Assembly (NCBI GenBank): GCA_963776225.1
Contig: CAVZLL010000003.1
Span: 744,001 to 808,000, forward strand
Direction: 5' to 3'
DNA from: Bog-756 sp963776225
GTDB lineage: Bacteria > Actinomycetota > Acidimicrobiia > Acidimicrobiales > RAAP-2
DNA length: 64,000 nucleotides
Shown: piece after piece, positions 42,398 to 51,870 of the stretch
Layout of the letters: every line of letters starts with the position of its first letter
Numbering within the stretch: position 1 is the first letter of the stretch
Position numbers and translations under genes: made by a program
Notes under the pieces: model-generated
What the model was told of the DNA's origin: nothing
Databases searched by the model: none
The model's input: only the letters and a program-made list of their open reading frames with translations

Positions 42398-43126
42398 TCA
42401 GGTCGGAGGGGTGGCCGCCCCGACCCCGTGGAAGAGGAGGTCCCAGAGCTCCTCGGCCGGATCGGTGCCCTCGACCCGGATCGACGTCCCGCTGATGGTG
42501 GCCGAGAACGCGTTGAACATGATCGCCTCCAGCATCACGCCGGCGACCGCCGTGTGCCGCAGGCCGGCGCGGATCGCGCCGGCTTCGGCAGCGCCATCGA
42601 GGGCTTCGCCGAACAGCGAGACGAGCGGCGCGAACGCAACAGCTGCCTCGGCCGGGTAGCTGGTCAGCAGCTGTTGGGCGAAGTCGACCATCATCCAGGC
42701 ATTCGGGATCGGAACCTCCGTGCCATCCTCCGGGGCGGGCCGGCAGAGGCGGAAGTACTCCATGACGAACCGGTGGAGTCGCTCGAGGGGGTCCGTCTCG
42801 TCGTGGATCCGGTCCCGCAGGTACTCCGTGGTGGACTGCACGGAGTCCTCGAACAGCGCCAACAGCAACATGTGCTTGCCGCCGAAGTACTGGTAGAAGA
42901 GGCGCAGCGACTGACCCGAGCGGTCCACGATGTCCTGGACGGTGAAGTCCTTACCCGGCTCCGCCTCGGTCATCAGCTCGATCGCGGCATCCAGGAATCT
43001 CTGGAACCGGTTCTCCGCCCTCCTCCGGGCCGAATGGAGGGAGCGGGCAACAGCGAGCTCCCGTTGGCTGACGTTGGGATCACCACCCGTCGAGTCGGTC
43101 TCGGTGACCGGGTCGTTCGTCGTCAT
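42398..43126 (-). CDS. TetR-family transcriptional regulator
   Basis: A 242-residue regulator. ATG at 43126 gives a 40-residue basic arm before the helix-turn-helix FTVQDIVDRSGQSLRLFYQYFGGKHMLLLALFEDS. The HTH closely resembles that of the TetR protein at 30971-31648, indicating paralogy. The ligand domain is otherwise distinct. It is upstream of nothing on its strand; the D-aminoacylase-like gene behind it ends 88 bases away. It probably controls part of the catabolic island. Confidence 0.9.
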   Translation of the reverse strand: MTTNDPVTETDSTGGDPNVSQRELAVARSLHSARRRAENRFQRFLDAAIELMTEAEPGKDFTVQDIVDRSGQSLRLFYQYFGGKHMLLLALFEDSVQSTTEYLRDRIHDETDPLERLHRFVMEYFRLCRPAPEDGTEVPIPNAWMMVDFAQQLLTSYPAEAAVAFAPLVSLFGEALDGAAEAGAIRAGLRHTAVAGVMLEAIMFNAFSATISGTSIRVEGTDPAEELWDLLFHGVGAATPPT

Positions 43127-43213
43127 CGCGCAGATCCTGCCTTCCGCTCCGGGAGCCGTCCGTCGCCTCTCCGGGACCATACCGCCCCCGTTTGCGAGAT
43201 CATCCTGCGCATC

Positions 43214-44869
43214 TCATCCCCCGAGCTCGGGATGCGTTCCGGGAAGCTCGCCGTGAACGTCCAGCTGTACCTCGTCGAGCCGGATGGGTACACCGTTGAC
43301 CAGGACGTGGCGGAGGCCGGTCGGCTCCTCGGCCGTCAACCGTTCGCCGCCGGCCGGGAAGTCCCGCACCCGTCTGGTCGGACCAGGTGCCACGGTTTGG
43401 GGGTCGAAGACGCTCACGTCGGCCCAGTAGCCCTCCCGGAGATAGCCACGGTTGACGAATCCGAAGATGTCGGCCGGCTCACCGGTCAACTTCCGGACGG
43501 CGCGCTCGACCGGCATGAGGCTGCGGTCGCGGACCCAGGTCCCCAGCAGATCGGTGGGAATCGGCGCGTCGCAGAGCTGACCGACGTGGGCGCCGGCATC
43601 GGAGAGGCCGAGGACCGTCTGCTTGTGGGCCAGGAGGTCCCCCACGGCGGCCGGATCGTCATTGGCGATGTAGATGCGGAACCGGGTGGCGAGGTTCTCT
43701 TCGACCGCAAGTTCGCAGATGACGTCGAACGGATCACAACCGCGCTCACGGGCGATGGCGTCGACACGGCGGCCCTCGAGCTCCGGATGGTGCTCCGACT
43801 CGGAGACCTCGCAGGTGTCCCACCGGGGCCGCATCGGCTGCTGCGCGAGGTCCGCCGCGGCCCGGGCCCGCCACTGCGGATCGCGGTAGACCGCGAGTCG
43901 TGCGTCCCGGTCCTGGTCCATGAGCTCGGCGACCACCGGGCTCACGTTGAGGCTGAACGGGCTGTCCATGGTGAACTGCATGGTCAGGGGCCTCGGGGTG
44001 ACCTGTGGCCAGACCTGGCATCCGCGCTCGACCGCCTGCTCGTGCAGGTCGAGCTGGGGCTGGTTCCGCCCATCGGCCAGGGCGAACATCGGGTAGGTGA
44101 AGGGGCGCCCGATGCGCCGCTGCAGCTCGTACATGTCCGCGTAGGTGCACTGCTCTCCTGCGGTCGCCAGCACCACGCCCTTTCCCGTGCTGCCGGCCGC
44201 CATGAAGAGCGCCTCGACCTCCTCGCGCTCGGCGAAGCGGCTCGGAACCGGGAGACCGTTCATTCCCCGGTGGGTGTAGGCGAAGCTCGTCGAGAACCCT
44301 GCCGCCCCGCGGCGGATCCCTTCGACCACCAGCCGGCACATCCGGGCAATCTCCCCGGGCGTCGCCGCACGCTCGTAGGCGGCGTCACCCATCGCGTACA
44401 GCCGGACCGAGCTGTGCCCGATGTAGCTGGTGAAGTTGACCAGGGTGCCCCGCGAGCGGACGAGTTCCATGTACTCGGGATGGGTCCGGAACTCCCACAC
44501 GATGCCCTCGGTGAGCGTGGCCGGGTCCATGTCTTCGACGTTCTCGAGCGTGCGCACGATGACGTCGTGGTGCTCCGGCCGGGTGGGCGCGATGGTGAAG
44601 CCGCAGTTGCCGGCGACCACGGTGGTCACCCCGTGGTAGGAGGAGGGCCGCAGCGCCCGATCCCAGAACACCTGGGCGTCGTAGTGGGTGTGGATGTCGA
44701 TGAACCCCGGGGCGACGATGCAGCCGGACGCGTCGATCTCGCGCGCACCGTGCAGGTCCGCTCCGATCGCCTCGATCGCCCCGGCGGTGACGGCCACGTC
44801 TGCCCTCCGGCCGGGCCTGCCCGACCCGTCGACGACCGTCCCGCCCCGGATTGCCAGATCAGCTGCCAT
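43214..44869 (-). CDS. D-aminoacylase/dihydroorotase-like amidohydrolase
   Basis: A 551-residue metal-dependent hydrolase of the N-acyl-D-amino-acid deacylase group. ATG at 44869 begins ADLAIRGGTVVDGSGRPGRRADV, the usual first strand. Metal ligands are in PGFIDIHTHYDAQVFWD. NCGFTIAPT and the C-terminal LSDAGAHVGQLCDAP are also typical of this family, as is the ADVSVFDPQTV closing strand. Many such actinobacterial proteins lie in catabolic clusters and have untested substrates. Its start overlaps the SDR stop by 11 bases, implying co-translation. Confidence 0.85.
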   Translation of the reverse strand: MAADLAIRGGTVVDGSGRPGRRADVAVTAGAIEAIGADLHGAREIDASGCIVAPGFIDIHTHYDAQVFWDRALRPSSYHGVTTVVAGNCGFTIAPTRPEHHDVIVRTLENVEDMDPATLTEGIVWEFRTHPEYMELVRSRGTLVNFTSYIGHSSVRLYAMGDAAYERAATPGEIARMCRLVVEGIRRGAAGFSTSFAYTHRGMNGLPVPSRFAEREEVEALFMAAGSTGKGVVLATAGEQCTYADMYELQRRIGRPFTYPMFALADGRNQPQLDLHEQAVERGCQVWPQVTPRPLTMQFTMDSPFSLNVSPVVAELMDQDRDARLAVYRDPQWRARAAADLAQQPMRPRWDTCEVSESEHHPELEGRRVDAIARERGCDPFDVICELAVEENLATRFRIYIANDDPAAVGDLLAHKQTVLGLSDAGAHVGQLCDAPIPTDLLGTWVRDRSLMPVERAVRKLTGEPADIFGFVNRGYLREGYWADVSVFDPQTVAPGPTRRVRDFPAGGERLTAEEPTGLRHVLVNGVPIRLDEVQLDVHGELPGTHPELGG

Positions 44870-45659
44870 TCCCAACCCCGCGTTCTCGAGCCTGTGCCAG
44901 GAGGAGTTGCGTCTGGGCGAACGGCGGACCGGCGGTGGTCCCTCCGTCCACGGGGACCACGATCCCGGTGACCTGGGCCGAGCGCTCGCCGGCCAGGAAG
45001 AGCACCGCATTGGCCACGTCCACCGGCGTTCCCTGGCGTTGCAGGGGCTGGCTGAACCGGATCACCGGACCGAGATCGTAATTGGTGATGCCGGTGGCGA
45101 TGTGCCCGGGGGCGATCGTGTTGACCCGGATGCCGTACTCGGCCAGATCGGATGCCGCGGAGCGGCTGAACTGGATGACCGCCGACTTCGAGGTGCGGTA
45201 GACGATGGGGAACGACCCTCCGGTCAGCGCTCCCATCGACGAGGTGTTGATGATCGAGCCCCCACCGTGCTCGGCCATGTGCAGGGCCGCGAACCTGCTG
45301 CCGTACATGACCCCGAAGAGGTTCACCGCCATGACCCGCTGCGCGTCGCGGAGGTCGTTCTCCAGCAACCGCCGGAAGGAGCTCGACACCCCCGCATTGT
45401 TGAACATGACGTGGAGACCACCGAAGCGGTCGACGGTGGACTCGACCAGACCCCGGACATCGTCCGGATCGGCGACGTCGGTCCGGCGGAAGGCCGCCGA
45501 GTCACCGAGCGTCGTCGCCAGCTGCTCCCCGCGCTCGGCGTCGATGTCGGCGATGACCACCCGGGCACCGTGCTCGACGAAGAGCCGGGCGGTGGCACGG
45601 CCGATGCCACCCGCTCCTCCGGTGACCACCGCCACCTTCCCGGCGAGCTCCTGGTCCAT
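44859..45659 (-). CDS. Short-chain dehydrogenase/reductase
   Basis: A 266-residue SDR. ATG at 45659 is used because the NAD-binding strand AGKVAVVTGGAGGIGRATARLF follows directly. The Asp after strand 2 (VVIADIDAE) suggests NAD(H) preference. The active site has FNNAGVSSS, a Ser in INTSSMGAL, and Tyr-Lys in YRTSKSAVIQF (YxxxK). Classical SDRs of this form oxidise hydroxyl groups of lipids or steroids. It is divergent from the P450 gene, with 285 bases between starts. Confidence 0.92.
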   Translation of the reverse strand: MDQELAGKVAVVTGGAGGIGRATARLFVEHGARVVIADIDAERGEQLATTLGDSAAFRRTDVADPDDVRGLVESTVDRFGGLHVMFNNAGVSSSFRRLLENDLRDAQRVMAVNLFGVMYGSRFAALHMAEHGGGSIINTSSMGALTGGSFPIVYRTSKSAVIQFSRSAASDLAEYGIRVNTIAPGHIATGITNYDLGPVIRFSQPLQRQGTPVDVANAVLFLAGERSAQVTGIVVPVDGGTTAGPPFAQTQLLLAQARERGVGNGS

Positions 45660-45944
45660 CGACTCGTGCCTTCCTCTTGGTTCGCCCGCCGGCCACCGCC
45701 GGCTCGACCCCGGCGCGAACGCGGACCAGGGCCGGCGGTCCTCGTTGACCCGATCGCGAGGACCCCGGTGACCCTGTGTGCAAACACTATTCTCTCCGAC
45801 CGGCCGACGCAGCCCGTTCAACACCCCTGCCCGAAATCCCAGGCCAGCGGCCCAACGATCCTGGACATCCCGCTGACCGGCCGCTCGACCCTGACTCGGG
45901 TCTCGCCGTTGGGGCGATTGCGTCGAATACGGCACTCTCCTACC

Positions 45945-47204
45945 ATGCGAACTATGTCACCGCCGGGTGTCTTCGCCGACCGGAGCTCGGTCGACCCACT
46001 GGACCTGGTCGATCCGAGCCGATTCGCCGAGAACGGCTACCCGCACCCGCTCTGGGCGACGCTGCGGGCCGAGTCGCCGGTGGTGTATTTGGAGCCTGCG
46101 GGCTACATGCCGTTCTGGGCCATCACCAAGCACGCGGACATCGTGGAGATCGCTGCCCGGCCCGAGCAGTTCTCCAACGCTCTTGGGCTCACCCTCGGCC
46201 GGCCGGGGGCACCCCCCCAACCGTCGGAGATGGTGGTCATGCTCGACCCCCCTCGCCACGGTCCCCTGCGCCGCGTCGCGATGCCACGGTTCACCCCCCG
46301 GGCCATCCGGTCACGCCACGACCAGATCGACCGCATCGCGGTCGAGGTGCTCGACGACCTGGCCGCCTCGGGCGACGCCGGCGAATTCGACTTCGTGGAG
46401 CGGGTCGCCGCGCCGCTGCCGATCGGGGTGATCTCCTGGATCCTCGGCGTCCCCCGGGAGGACTGGGCGCTGCTCTTCCGTTGGACCAACGAGATCATCG
46501 GGAAGGACGACCCCGAGTTCCGCCAGCCGGGTGAGACCCCCGGCCAGACGATCCGCCGGGCCCGCGGCGAGCTGCACGCCTACCTCGACGCGCTCATCGA
46601 ACGACGTCGGCGCGAACCGGACGACGACATCGTGAGCCAGCTCCTCGCATCGGAGATCGACGGCCGGCCGCTCACCGAGGAGCAGCTCCTCAGCTACTGC
46701 GAACTGATCGTCGAGGCCGGCAACGAGACCACCCGCAACACGATCGGCGGAGGGCTGCTCGCGTTCTCCGAGCATCCGGACCAGTGGGAGCGCCTGCGTG
46801 CGGAACCCGAGCTGCTCTCGTGCGCGGTGGAGGAGATCCTCCGCTGGGTCAGTCCGATCATCCACTTCACCCGCACGGCCACCGAGGACTGTGAGATCCG
46901 GGGCCAGAAGATCTCCGCAGGCGACAAGGTTGCGCTGTTCTACGCGTCGGCCAACCGTGACGAGGAGGTCTTCGAGGACCCGTTCGAATTCCGGGTGGAC
47001 CGCCAGCCCAATCACCACCTCGCCTTCGGATCCGGCGCCCACTTCTGCATGGGTGCGAGCCTGGCCCGTGTCGAGCTCGAGACCCTCTTCCGGCACCTCC
47101 TGACCCGGCTGGAGTGGTTCGAGCTGGCCGCACCGCCGGAGCGCCTCAACTCGGCGGTCAACGGCGGGATCAAGCACCTGTCCCTGCGGTGTCGACTGAC
47201 CTGA
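45945..47204 (+). CDS. Cytochrome P450 (CYP125/142-like group)
   Basis: A 419-residue P450. ATG at 45945 is used, with a second at 45954. The I-helix oxygen-activation motif is EAGNETT (257-263), the K-helix ExxR is E297-R300 and the haem loop is FGSGAHFCMG with Cys368. The FGSGAHFCMGASLAR pattern and MLDPPRHGPLRR segment fit actinobacterial P450s that hydroxylate steroid or fatty side chains, such as CYP125 and CYP142. It needs a ferredoxin; the short ferredoxin at 51373-51585 and the one at 27233-27442 are candidates. Confidence 0.92.
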   Translation: MRTMSPPGVFADRSSVDPLDLVDPSRFAENGYPHPLWATLRAESPVVYLEPAGYMPFWAITKHADIVEIAARPEQFSNALGLTLGRPGAPPQPSEMVVMLDPPRHGPLRRVAMPRFTPRAIRSRHDQIDRIAVEVLDDLAASGDAGEFDFVERVAAPLPIGVISWILGVPREDWALLFRWTNEIIGKDDPEFRQPGETPGQTIRRARGELHAYLDALIERRRREPDDDIVSQLLASEIDGRPLTEEQLLSYCELIVEAGNETTRNTIGGGLLAFSEHPDQWERLRAEPELLSCAVEEILRWVSPIIHFTRTATEDCEIRGQKISAGDKVALFYASANRDEEVFEDPFEFRVDRQPNHHLAFGSGAHFCMGASLARVELETLFRHLLTRLEWFELAAPPERLNSAVNGGIKHLSLRCRLT

Positions 47205-47271
47205 GGTGCGCGCCGACCGTGGGCGCCGGCATCCGCCGAGCGGGAGGGGGAGAGGAGGTGGAATCGAGACG

Positions 47272-48142
47272 ATGAACTTCGGGGTCGCCTTCGCCAACAT
47301 CGGTCCCAACATCGAACCGGACCCGGCCTGCGCGCTCGCCCGGACGGCCGAAGCGGCCGGATTCGAGTCGATCTGGGCGGTCGACCACGTCGTGGTACCG
47401 GCGGGCTATCGGTCGACGTACCCCTACGACCCGTCGGGGCGACTTCCGTCCGGCGAGGACGCGCCGTTCCCGGACCCGCTCATCTGGCTCGCCTACGTCG
47501 CCAGGGAGACGTCGACGATCCGCCTGGCGACCGGCATCCTGATCCTTCCGGAGCGCAATCCGGTTGTCCTGGCCAACGAGCTCGCCACCCTCGACTACCT
47601 CTCGTCCGGCAGGGTCACCCTCGGGGTCGGGCTCGGCTGGATGGAGGAGGAGTTCGCCGCGCTCGGCATCCCCTTCGAGGGTCGTGGGAGGCGGGCCGAG
47701 GAGAGCATCGCCGCCATGCGGGCGCTCTGGAGCCAGGACCGGGCCTCGTTCGAGGGCGCGACCGTGCGGTTCACCGACGTCTACCTGCGACCACAGCCCC
47801 AGTCGGGGACGATCCCGATCCACATCGGTGGCCACACCGAGGTCGCCGCCCGGCGGGCGGGACGGATCGGGGACGGCTTCTTCCCCTTCGGCGTCGACCG
47901 GGACGAGCTCTCCCACCTCGTCGGGACCACGCGCAGGGCTGCAGAGGACGCCGGGCGTGATCCGTCATCGGTGGAGGTCACCGTGGCCAGTTACTGCACC
48001 GACGCCGTTCGCGCCGTCGCCGAGGTGGAGGCGCTCGCCGAGCTGGGTGCGACCCGGGTCATCGTGCCGGCCGCGTCGTTCCGTGGGGACGTCTCGGGCG
48101 CTCTGGAGCCACTACGGCGAACAGGTGATCGCCCGACTGTAG
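47272..48142 (+). pseudogene. LLM-class F420-dependent oxidoreductase, frameshifted at the C-terminus
   Basis: A luciferase-like monooxygenase-fold protein, 289 residues after correction. ATG at 47272 begins NFGVAFANIGPN. It has ESIWAVDHVVVP, RLATGILILPERNP, LGVGLGWMEEEFAALG and IPIHIGGHTEVAARRAGRIGDGFFPFG, all typical of F420-dependent members. The last residues shift frame at the CC of 48109-48110; dropping one C restores LEHYGEQVIARL and TAG at 48140-48142. Without that, the frame reads on into the aldehyde dehydrogenase. A sequencing insertion is likely. It would catalyse an F420H2-linked reduction or oxidation. Confidence 0.82.
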
Positions 48143-48204
48143 ATTGGGGACCCGCGAGAAGACGGTCCCATCGCAGCCCAGTGAGCTGCACGAGAGGAGC
48201 CCCC

Positions 48205-49692
48205 ATGCCCCCGAGCAGCACGACATCCTCACCGCTCCGGCACGCCGACCGGTTCTACATCGGAGGCGAATGGGTCGCGCCCAGTTCGGACGACGTGATC
48301 GAGGTGATCGACTCGGGGACCGAGGAGCACTTCTTCAGCGTCGCCGAGGCCCAGGCCGACGACATGGCCCGCGCCGTCTCGGCCGCCAGGCAGTCCTTCG
48401 ACGAGGGCCCCTGGCCCCGGATGAGCCATGCCGGACGGGCCGAGTACCTGCGGGCGCTCGGGGCCGGGCTGGCCGCCCGCGCCGACCAGATCGGGCAGAT
48501 CTGGCCACGCGAGTCCGGAGTGCTCCATCGGATCGCCGACGCGGCGGCGAAGGGCGCCGCGGGAACCTTCGACTACTACGCAGGGCTGGCCGACACGTTC
48601 GAGTGGGAGCGAGAGGCGCAGCCCAGCAGCCCCGGGTTCGGTCTGCTCGTGCGCGAGCCGGTCGGCGTGGTGGGCGCCATCATCCCCTGGAACGGACCCC
48701 TGAGCCTCATCAGCTACAAGATCGCCCCCGCCCTCATCGCCGGTTGCACGGTCGTCCTCAAGTCATCACCGGAGGCGCCCGGCGAGGGGTACCTGGTGGC
48801 AGAGGTCGCCGAGGAGATCGGCCTCCCGCCCGGCGTCCTCAACGTGGTCACCGCCGACCGTGCGGTCTCCGAGCTCCTGGTCCGCGATCCACGTGTCGAC
48901 AAGATCACCTTCACCGGCTCGACCGCGGCCGGCCGGCGGATCGCCTCGTTGTGCGGCGAGCGGATCGCCCGATGCACCCTCGAGCTCGGCGGGAAGTCGG
49001 CCGCGGTGGTCCTCGACGACGCCGATCTCGACCTCACCGCCAAGCGGCTGGCCCAGGCCGAGTGCATGATGACCGGCCAGGTGTGCTCGTCGCTGACCCG
49101 GATCGTCGTGTCCGAGTCCCGTCACGACGAGCTGACCGAAGCCCTCGTCGACCGGTTCTCGACGGTCAGAGTCGGCAACCAATTCGATCCCGAGTCGCAG
49201 ATGGGCCCTCTGGCCGTCAGTCGCCAGCGCGACCGCGTGCTCGGGTACGTGGAGAAGGGAGTGGCCGAGGGGGCCACGCTGGCCACCGGGGGTGGGCGTC
49301 CCGCCCACCTCGACAGGGGCTGGTTCGTCGAACCGACCGTCTTCTCCAACGTGGAGAATTCGTCCACGATCGCCCGTGAAGAGATCTTCGGGCCGGTCCT
49401 GAGCGTCATTCCGGCCAAGGACGAGCGCGACGCGGTGGCCATCGCCAACGACACCATCTACGGGCTCAACGCGTCCGTCTTCACCACCGACGTCGACCGC
49501 GCCCGTGAGGTGGCGGCCCAGCTGCGCTCGGGGACCGTCGGACACAACGCCTTCCGCACCGACTTCGGCATCGCCTTCGGGGGGTTCAAGCAGTCGGGGA
49601 TCGGTCGGGAGGGGGGAACCGAGGGCCTCCTCCCGTTCCTCGAGGCAAAGACGGTCATCCTGGAGGAGCGCCCCTCCTCCCACCCGGCGTGA
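48205..49692 (+). CDS. Aldehyde dehydrogenase
   Basis: A 495-residue NAD(P)-dependent enzyme. ATG at 48205 follows GAGAGGAG. The NAD-binding ITFTGSTAAGRRIA segment, the general base Glu260 in TLELGGKSAAVVLDD, the nucleophile Cys294 in TGQVCSSLTR, and EEIFGPVLSV are all present. The C-terminal FGGFKQSGIGREGGTEGL is typical. It oxidises an aldehyde to the acid, and is well placed after the alcohol dehydrogenase or P450 steps. Its stop overlaps the start of the VOC gene. Confidence 0.93.
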   Translation: MPPSSTTSSPLRHADRFYIGGEWVAPSSDDVIEVIDSGTEEHFFSVAEAQADDMARAVSAARQSFDEGPWPRMSHAGRAEYLRALGAGLAARADQIGQIWPRESGVLHRIADAAAKGAAGTFDYYAGLADTFEWEREAQPSSPGFGLLVREPVGVVGAIIPWNGPLSLISYKIAPALIAGCTVVLKSSPEAPGEGYLVAEVAEEIGLPPGVLNVVTADRAVSELLVRDPRVDKITFTGSTAAGRRIASLCGERIARCTLELGGKSAAVVLDDADLDLTAKRLAQAECMMTGQVCSSLTRIVVSESRHDELTEALVDRFSTVRVGNQFDPESQMGPLAVSRQRDRVLGYVEKGVAEGATLATGGGRPAHLDRGWFVEPTVFSNVENSSTIAREEIFGPVLSVIPAKDERDAVAIANDTIYGLNASVFTTDVDRAREVAAQLRSGTVGHNAFRTDFGIAFGGFKQSGIGREGGTEGLLPFLEAKTVILEERPSSHPA

Positions 49693-50292
49693 CGACCGGC
49701 GTCGGGCGGACGGAGATGGGGGTCGGGCCCGGGGACGGGAGGACGACCGCGTTCAACCATGTCGGGATCTGTGTCTCCGATCTCGACCGGTCGCGTCGCT
49801 TCTACGAGGAGGTGCTCCAGTTCCGGTACTGGTGGGAGCTGGACGTGCCGGACGAGGGGTCGAGCCGGCTGTTGCGGCTGCCCGAACCGGTGGGGTCCAA
49901 GGCGGTCTACCTGGTCAACGGGGCCTTCGTCGTGGAGCTCCTCTACTATGCGCACGTCGGCATCCGACCCGGTCGCCCTCGGGTGATGAACGACCTGGGC
50001 TTCACCCACCTGTCGGTGGCGGTGCCGGACATCGGTGCGACCCTGGCCAAGGTCGGGACCCCACGGTGGAGAGATCCTGGAGGACACCGACATGGGGGGT
50101 CGGGCCATCATGATCAGGGACCCCGACGGACAGCTCATCGAGCTCACCACCTTCGGCTTCCAGGACATGCGCCCGCCCTGGCCGGACGAGAACACGCCCG
50201 GGCAGACGGGCAGCGGTCAGGCAGGCACCGGCATCCCGAGCAGGTCGTACATGTTGCCACCCATGATCTTGCGCACGTCGGACTCGGGATAG
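49689..50292 (+). pseudogene. VOC-family (glyoxalase/dioxygenase fold) protein, frameshifted
   Basis: The N-terminal part reads FNHVGICVSDLDRSRRFYEEVL and FTHLSVAVPDIGATLAKVGT. The remainder lies in the next frame: HGGEILEDTDMGGRAIMIRDPDGQLIELTTFGFQ. Removing one C of CCCC at 50059-50062 restores a continuous protein of up to 200 residues with two beta-alpha-beta-beta-beta modules. Metal ligands would be the His of NHVG, the His of THLS and the Glu of LIELTTF. The substrate is unknown. GTG 49689 overlaps the ALDH stop; an inner ATG at 49716 is possible. The extreme C-terminus overlaps the convergent amidohydrolase by 76 bases and may not be real. Confidence 0.78.
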
Positions 50293-51404
50293 ACGGCCGA
50301 CACCTGCTCGACCCATTCGAAGGGTTCGGCCAGACCTTCGGGGTGCGGGTAGTCCGAGCCGAAGAGGATGTGCTCGGGCGTCATCGCGTCGATCAGCGCC
50401 TGGAGCGAGTCCTCCCAGAAGGGATTGATGTAGATGTTCCGGAGGAAGACGTCGACGGGGTGCTCTGCGAAGGCCTTGGGCATCTTGCCGTAGGTCTTCT
50501 CCAGCGACTTGAGGCACGGCAGCGCCCAACTCCCGCCGTTCTCCACGCTCAGCAGGCGGACGGTCGGGAACCGGCTCAACATCCCGTGGCAGATCGCCGA
50601 GGTGACCGCGTCGTTGATCGGCCGTCCCGTGTTGACCGCGTCGGTGAACGGCCGGGGTGCGAACGGCTGCATGTCCCGTTCGTCGCCCTCCCACTCGTTG
50701 GCGTGCCGCTGGTAACCCGAGTCGGATGCGTGCATCGCGACCAGGACACCCGAGTCGGCGACCCGGCTCCAGAACACGTCGAATTCGGGGAGGAACGGGG
50801 ACCGTGTGCCCCGGGTCCCTGCGACCGGGCCCGGCCGGAGCAGCACCACCCGGGCACCGTGCTCGAGCGCCCAGTCGAGCTCGACCACCCCGCGCTCCGG
50901 GATGCACGGGTTGACCACCGGAGTGGCGAAGATCCGCTGCTGGTAGTCGAAGGTCCACTCGTCGAGGAGCCACCGGTTGTAGGCGTGGACGACCGTGCAG
51001 GTCATCTCGGGGTCGTCGAGGAGGTTGACCTCGATCAGGCTGGCAAGGGTGGGGAACATCAAGGCGGCATCGATGCCGGTCTCGTCGAGCAGGCGGAGCC
51101 GGGGTGCGGCGGAGCGGAACGCGTCGACGGCGCGGATCGGTGTGCCGGCCATCTCGCGCAAGGTCCTGCCTTCCGGGTTCTTGCCCGAGAAGTAGTCGGC
51201 GAACGAACCCGGAGGGGCCACGACCTCGAAGGTGGGATTGGGGATGGAATTGCTGATGCAATTGTTGATGGCGAGCTTGGTACGGCCGTCCACCTGCACG
51301 TACTTGACGAACCCCTCGAACTGTTTCGGAAGGTAGCGGGTCAGGGCATCTTCCGTCTCGTAGAGATGGTTGTCAGCGTCGAATATCGGACCGTCGTAGG
51401 GCAT
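50217..51404 (-). CDS. Amidohydrolase-2 family protein (ACMSD-like)
   Basis: A 395-residue TIM-barrel hydrolase or decarboxylase. ATG at 51404 begins YDGPIFDADNHLYETED, giving the metal Asp-x-His pair. Further ligands are in VAMHASDSGYQRHAN, SVENGGSWALP and the final HILFGSDYPHPEGL (Asp). These are the motifs of the amidohydrolase-2/ACMSD group, which includes decarboxylases of aromatic and unsaturated acids. Many actinobacterial members of this subgroup sit in steroid or hydrocarbon clusters. It follows a short ferredoxin gene with a 32-base overlap. Confidence 0.88.
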   Translation of the reverse strand: MPYDGPIFDADNHLYETEDALTRYLPKQFEGFVKYVQVDGRTKLAINNCISNSIPNPTFEVVAPPGSFADYFSGKNPEGRTLREMAGTPIRAVDAFRSAAPRLRLLDETGIDAALMFPTLASLIEVNLLDDPEMTCTVVHAYNRWLLDEWTFDYQQRIFATPVVNPCIPERGVVELDWALEHGARVVLLRPGPVAGTRGTRSPFLPEFDVFWSRVADSGVLVAMHASDSGYQRHANEWEGDERDMQPFAPRPFTDAVNTGRPINDAVTSAICHGMLSRFPTVRLLSVENGGSWALPCLKSLEKTYGKMPKAFAEHPVDVFLRNIYINPFWEDSLQALIDAMTPEHILFGSDYPHPEGLAEPFEWVEQVSAVYPESDVRKIMGGNMYDLLGMPVPA

Positions 51405-51585
51405 GGATCCTCGATTCCTCGGATTGTCGGGAGGTCGACCCCCGGACGCCGGTGACCACGGCCACCGCGGCCTCGCCGAGGTCGAGGCCTCCAGGTGCCC
51501 AGTACAGGCAATTCCCCGACCCCGTGCAGGCCTCGCGGTCGATGGTGAGCGTGCCGGAAAGGCTGTTCTCAGCCTTCTGGACCAT
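51373..51585 (-). CDS. Short ferredoxin, third cysteine missing
   Basis: A 70-residue protein from ATG 51585. The N-terminal half is a clear single-cluster ferredoxin: LTIDREACTGSGNCLYWAPGGLDL. The half that should carry the last cluster ligand (Cys-Pro) is absent; the frame ends in a Ser/Arg-rich tail that overlaps the amidohydrolase start. A deletion in the second half, or loss of function, is likely. If functional it cannot bind a normal cluster. It might once have served the P450 at 45945-47204. Confidence 0.55.
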   Translation of the reverse strand: MVQKAENSLSGTLTIDREACTGSGNCLYWAPGGLDLGEAAVAVVTGVRGSTSRQSEESRIHALRRSDIRR

Positions 51586-51870
51586 GCACCGACGATACCA
51601 CCCGGTCGCACGGAGGCCCGGGGGTGACGGATCCCGAAGAACGTCGTTTCCGCCCCAATTGTGGCGGCGCCGGTACCTGTCGACGCGCCGACCCTCGACC
51701 TCGGGAGCACCTCGTCGCGAGTGGCGCCGTCCGGAGTCGGTGTTTCGCCCCAGCCTGCTGCCCGGGCCATGCGAGCTCGGCTGGAGTCCCACGGGTGTGC
51801 ACGAGGCGTCCCGTCCGAGCAGGGCCGTCATCCCGAGGTAACCCGAGGCCCGGCTCGGTACGCTGTTTCG

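Noticed and set aside
47206..49692. A continuous 828-residue LLM-aldehyde dehydrogenase fusion
   Set aside because: The join arises from one extra C at 48109-48110. The other frame gives the normal LLM C-terminus and a stop, and the ALDH has its own start and ribosome site.
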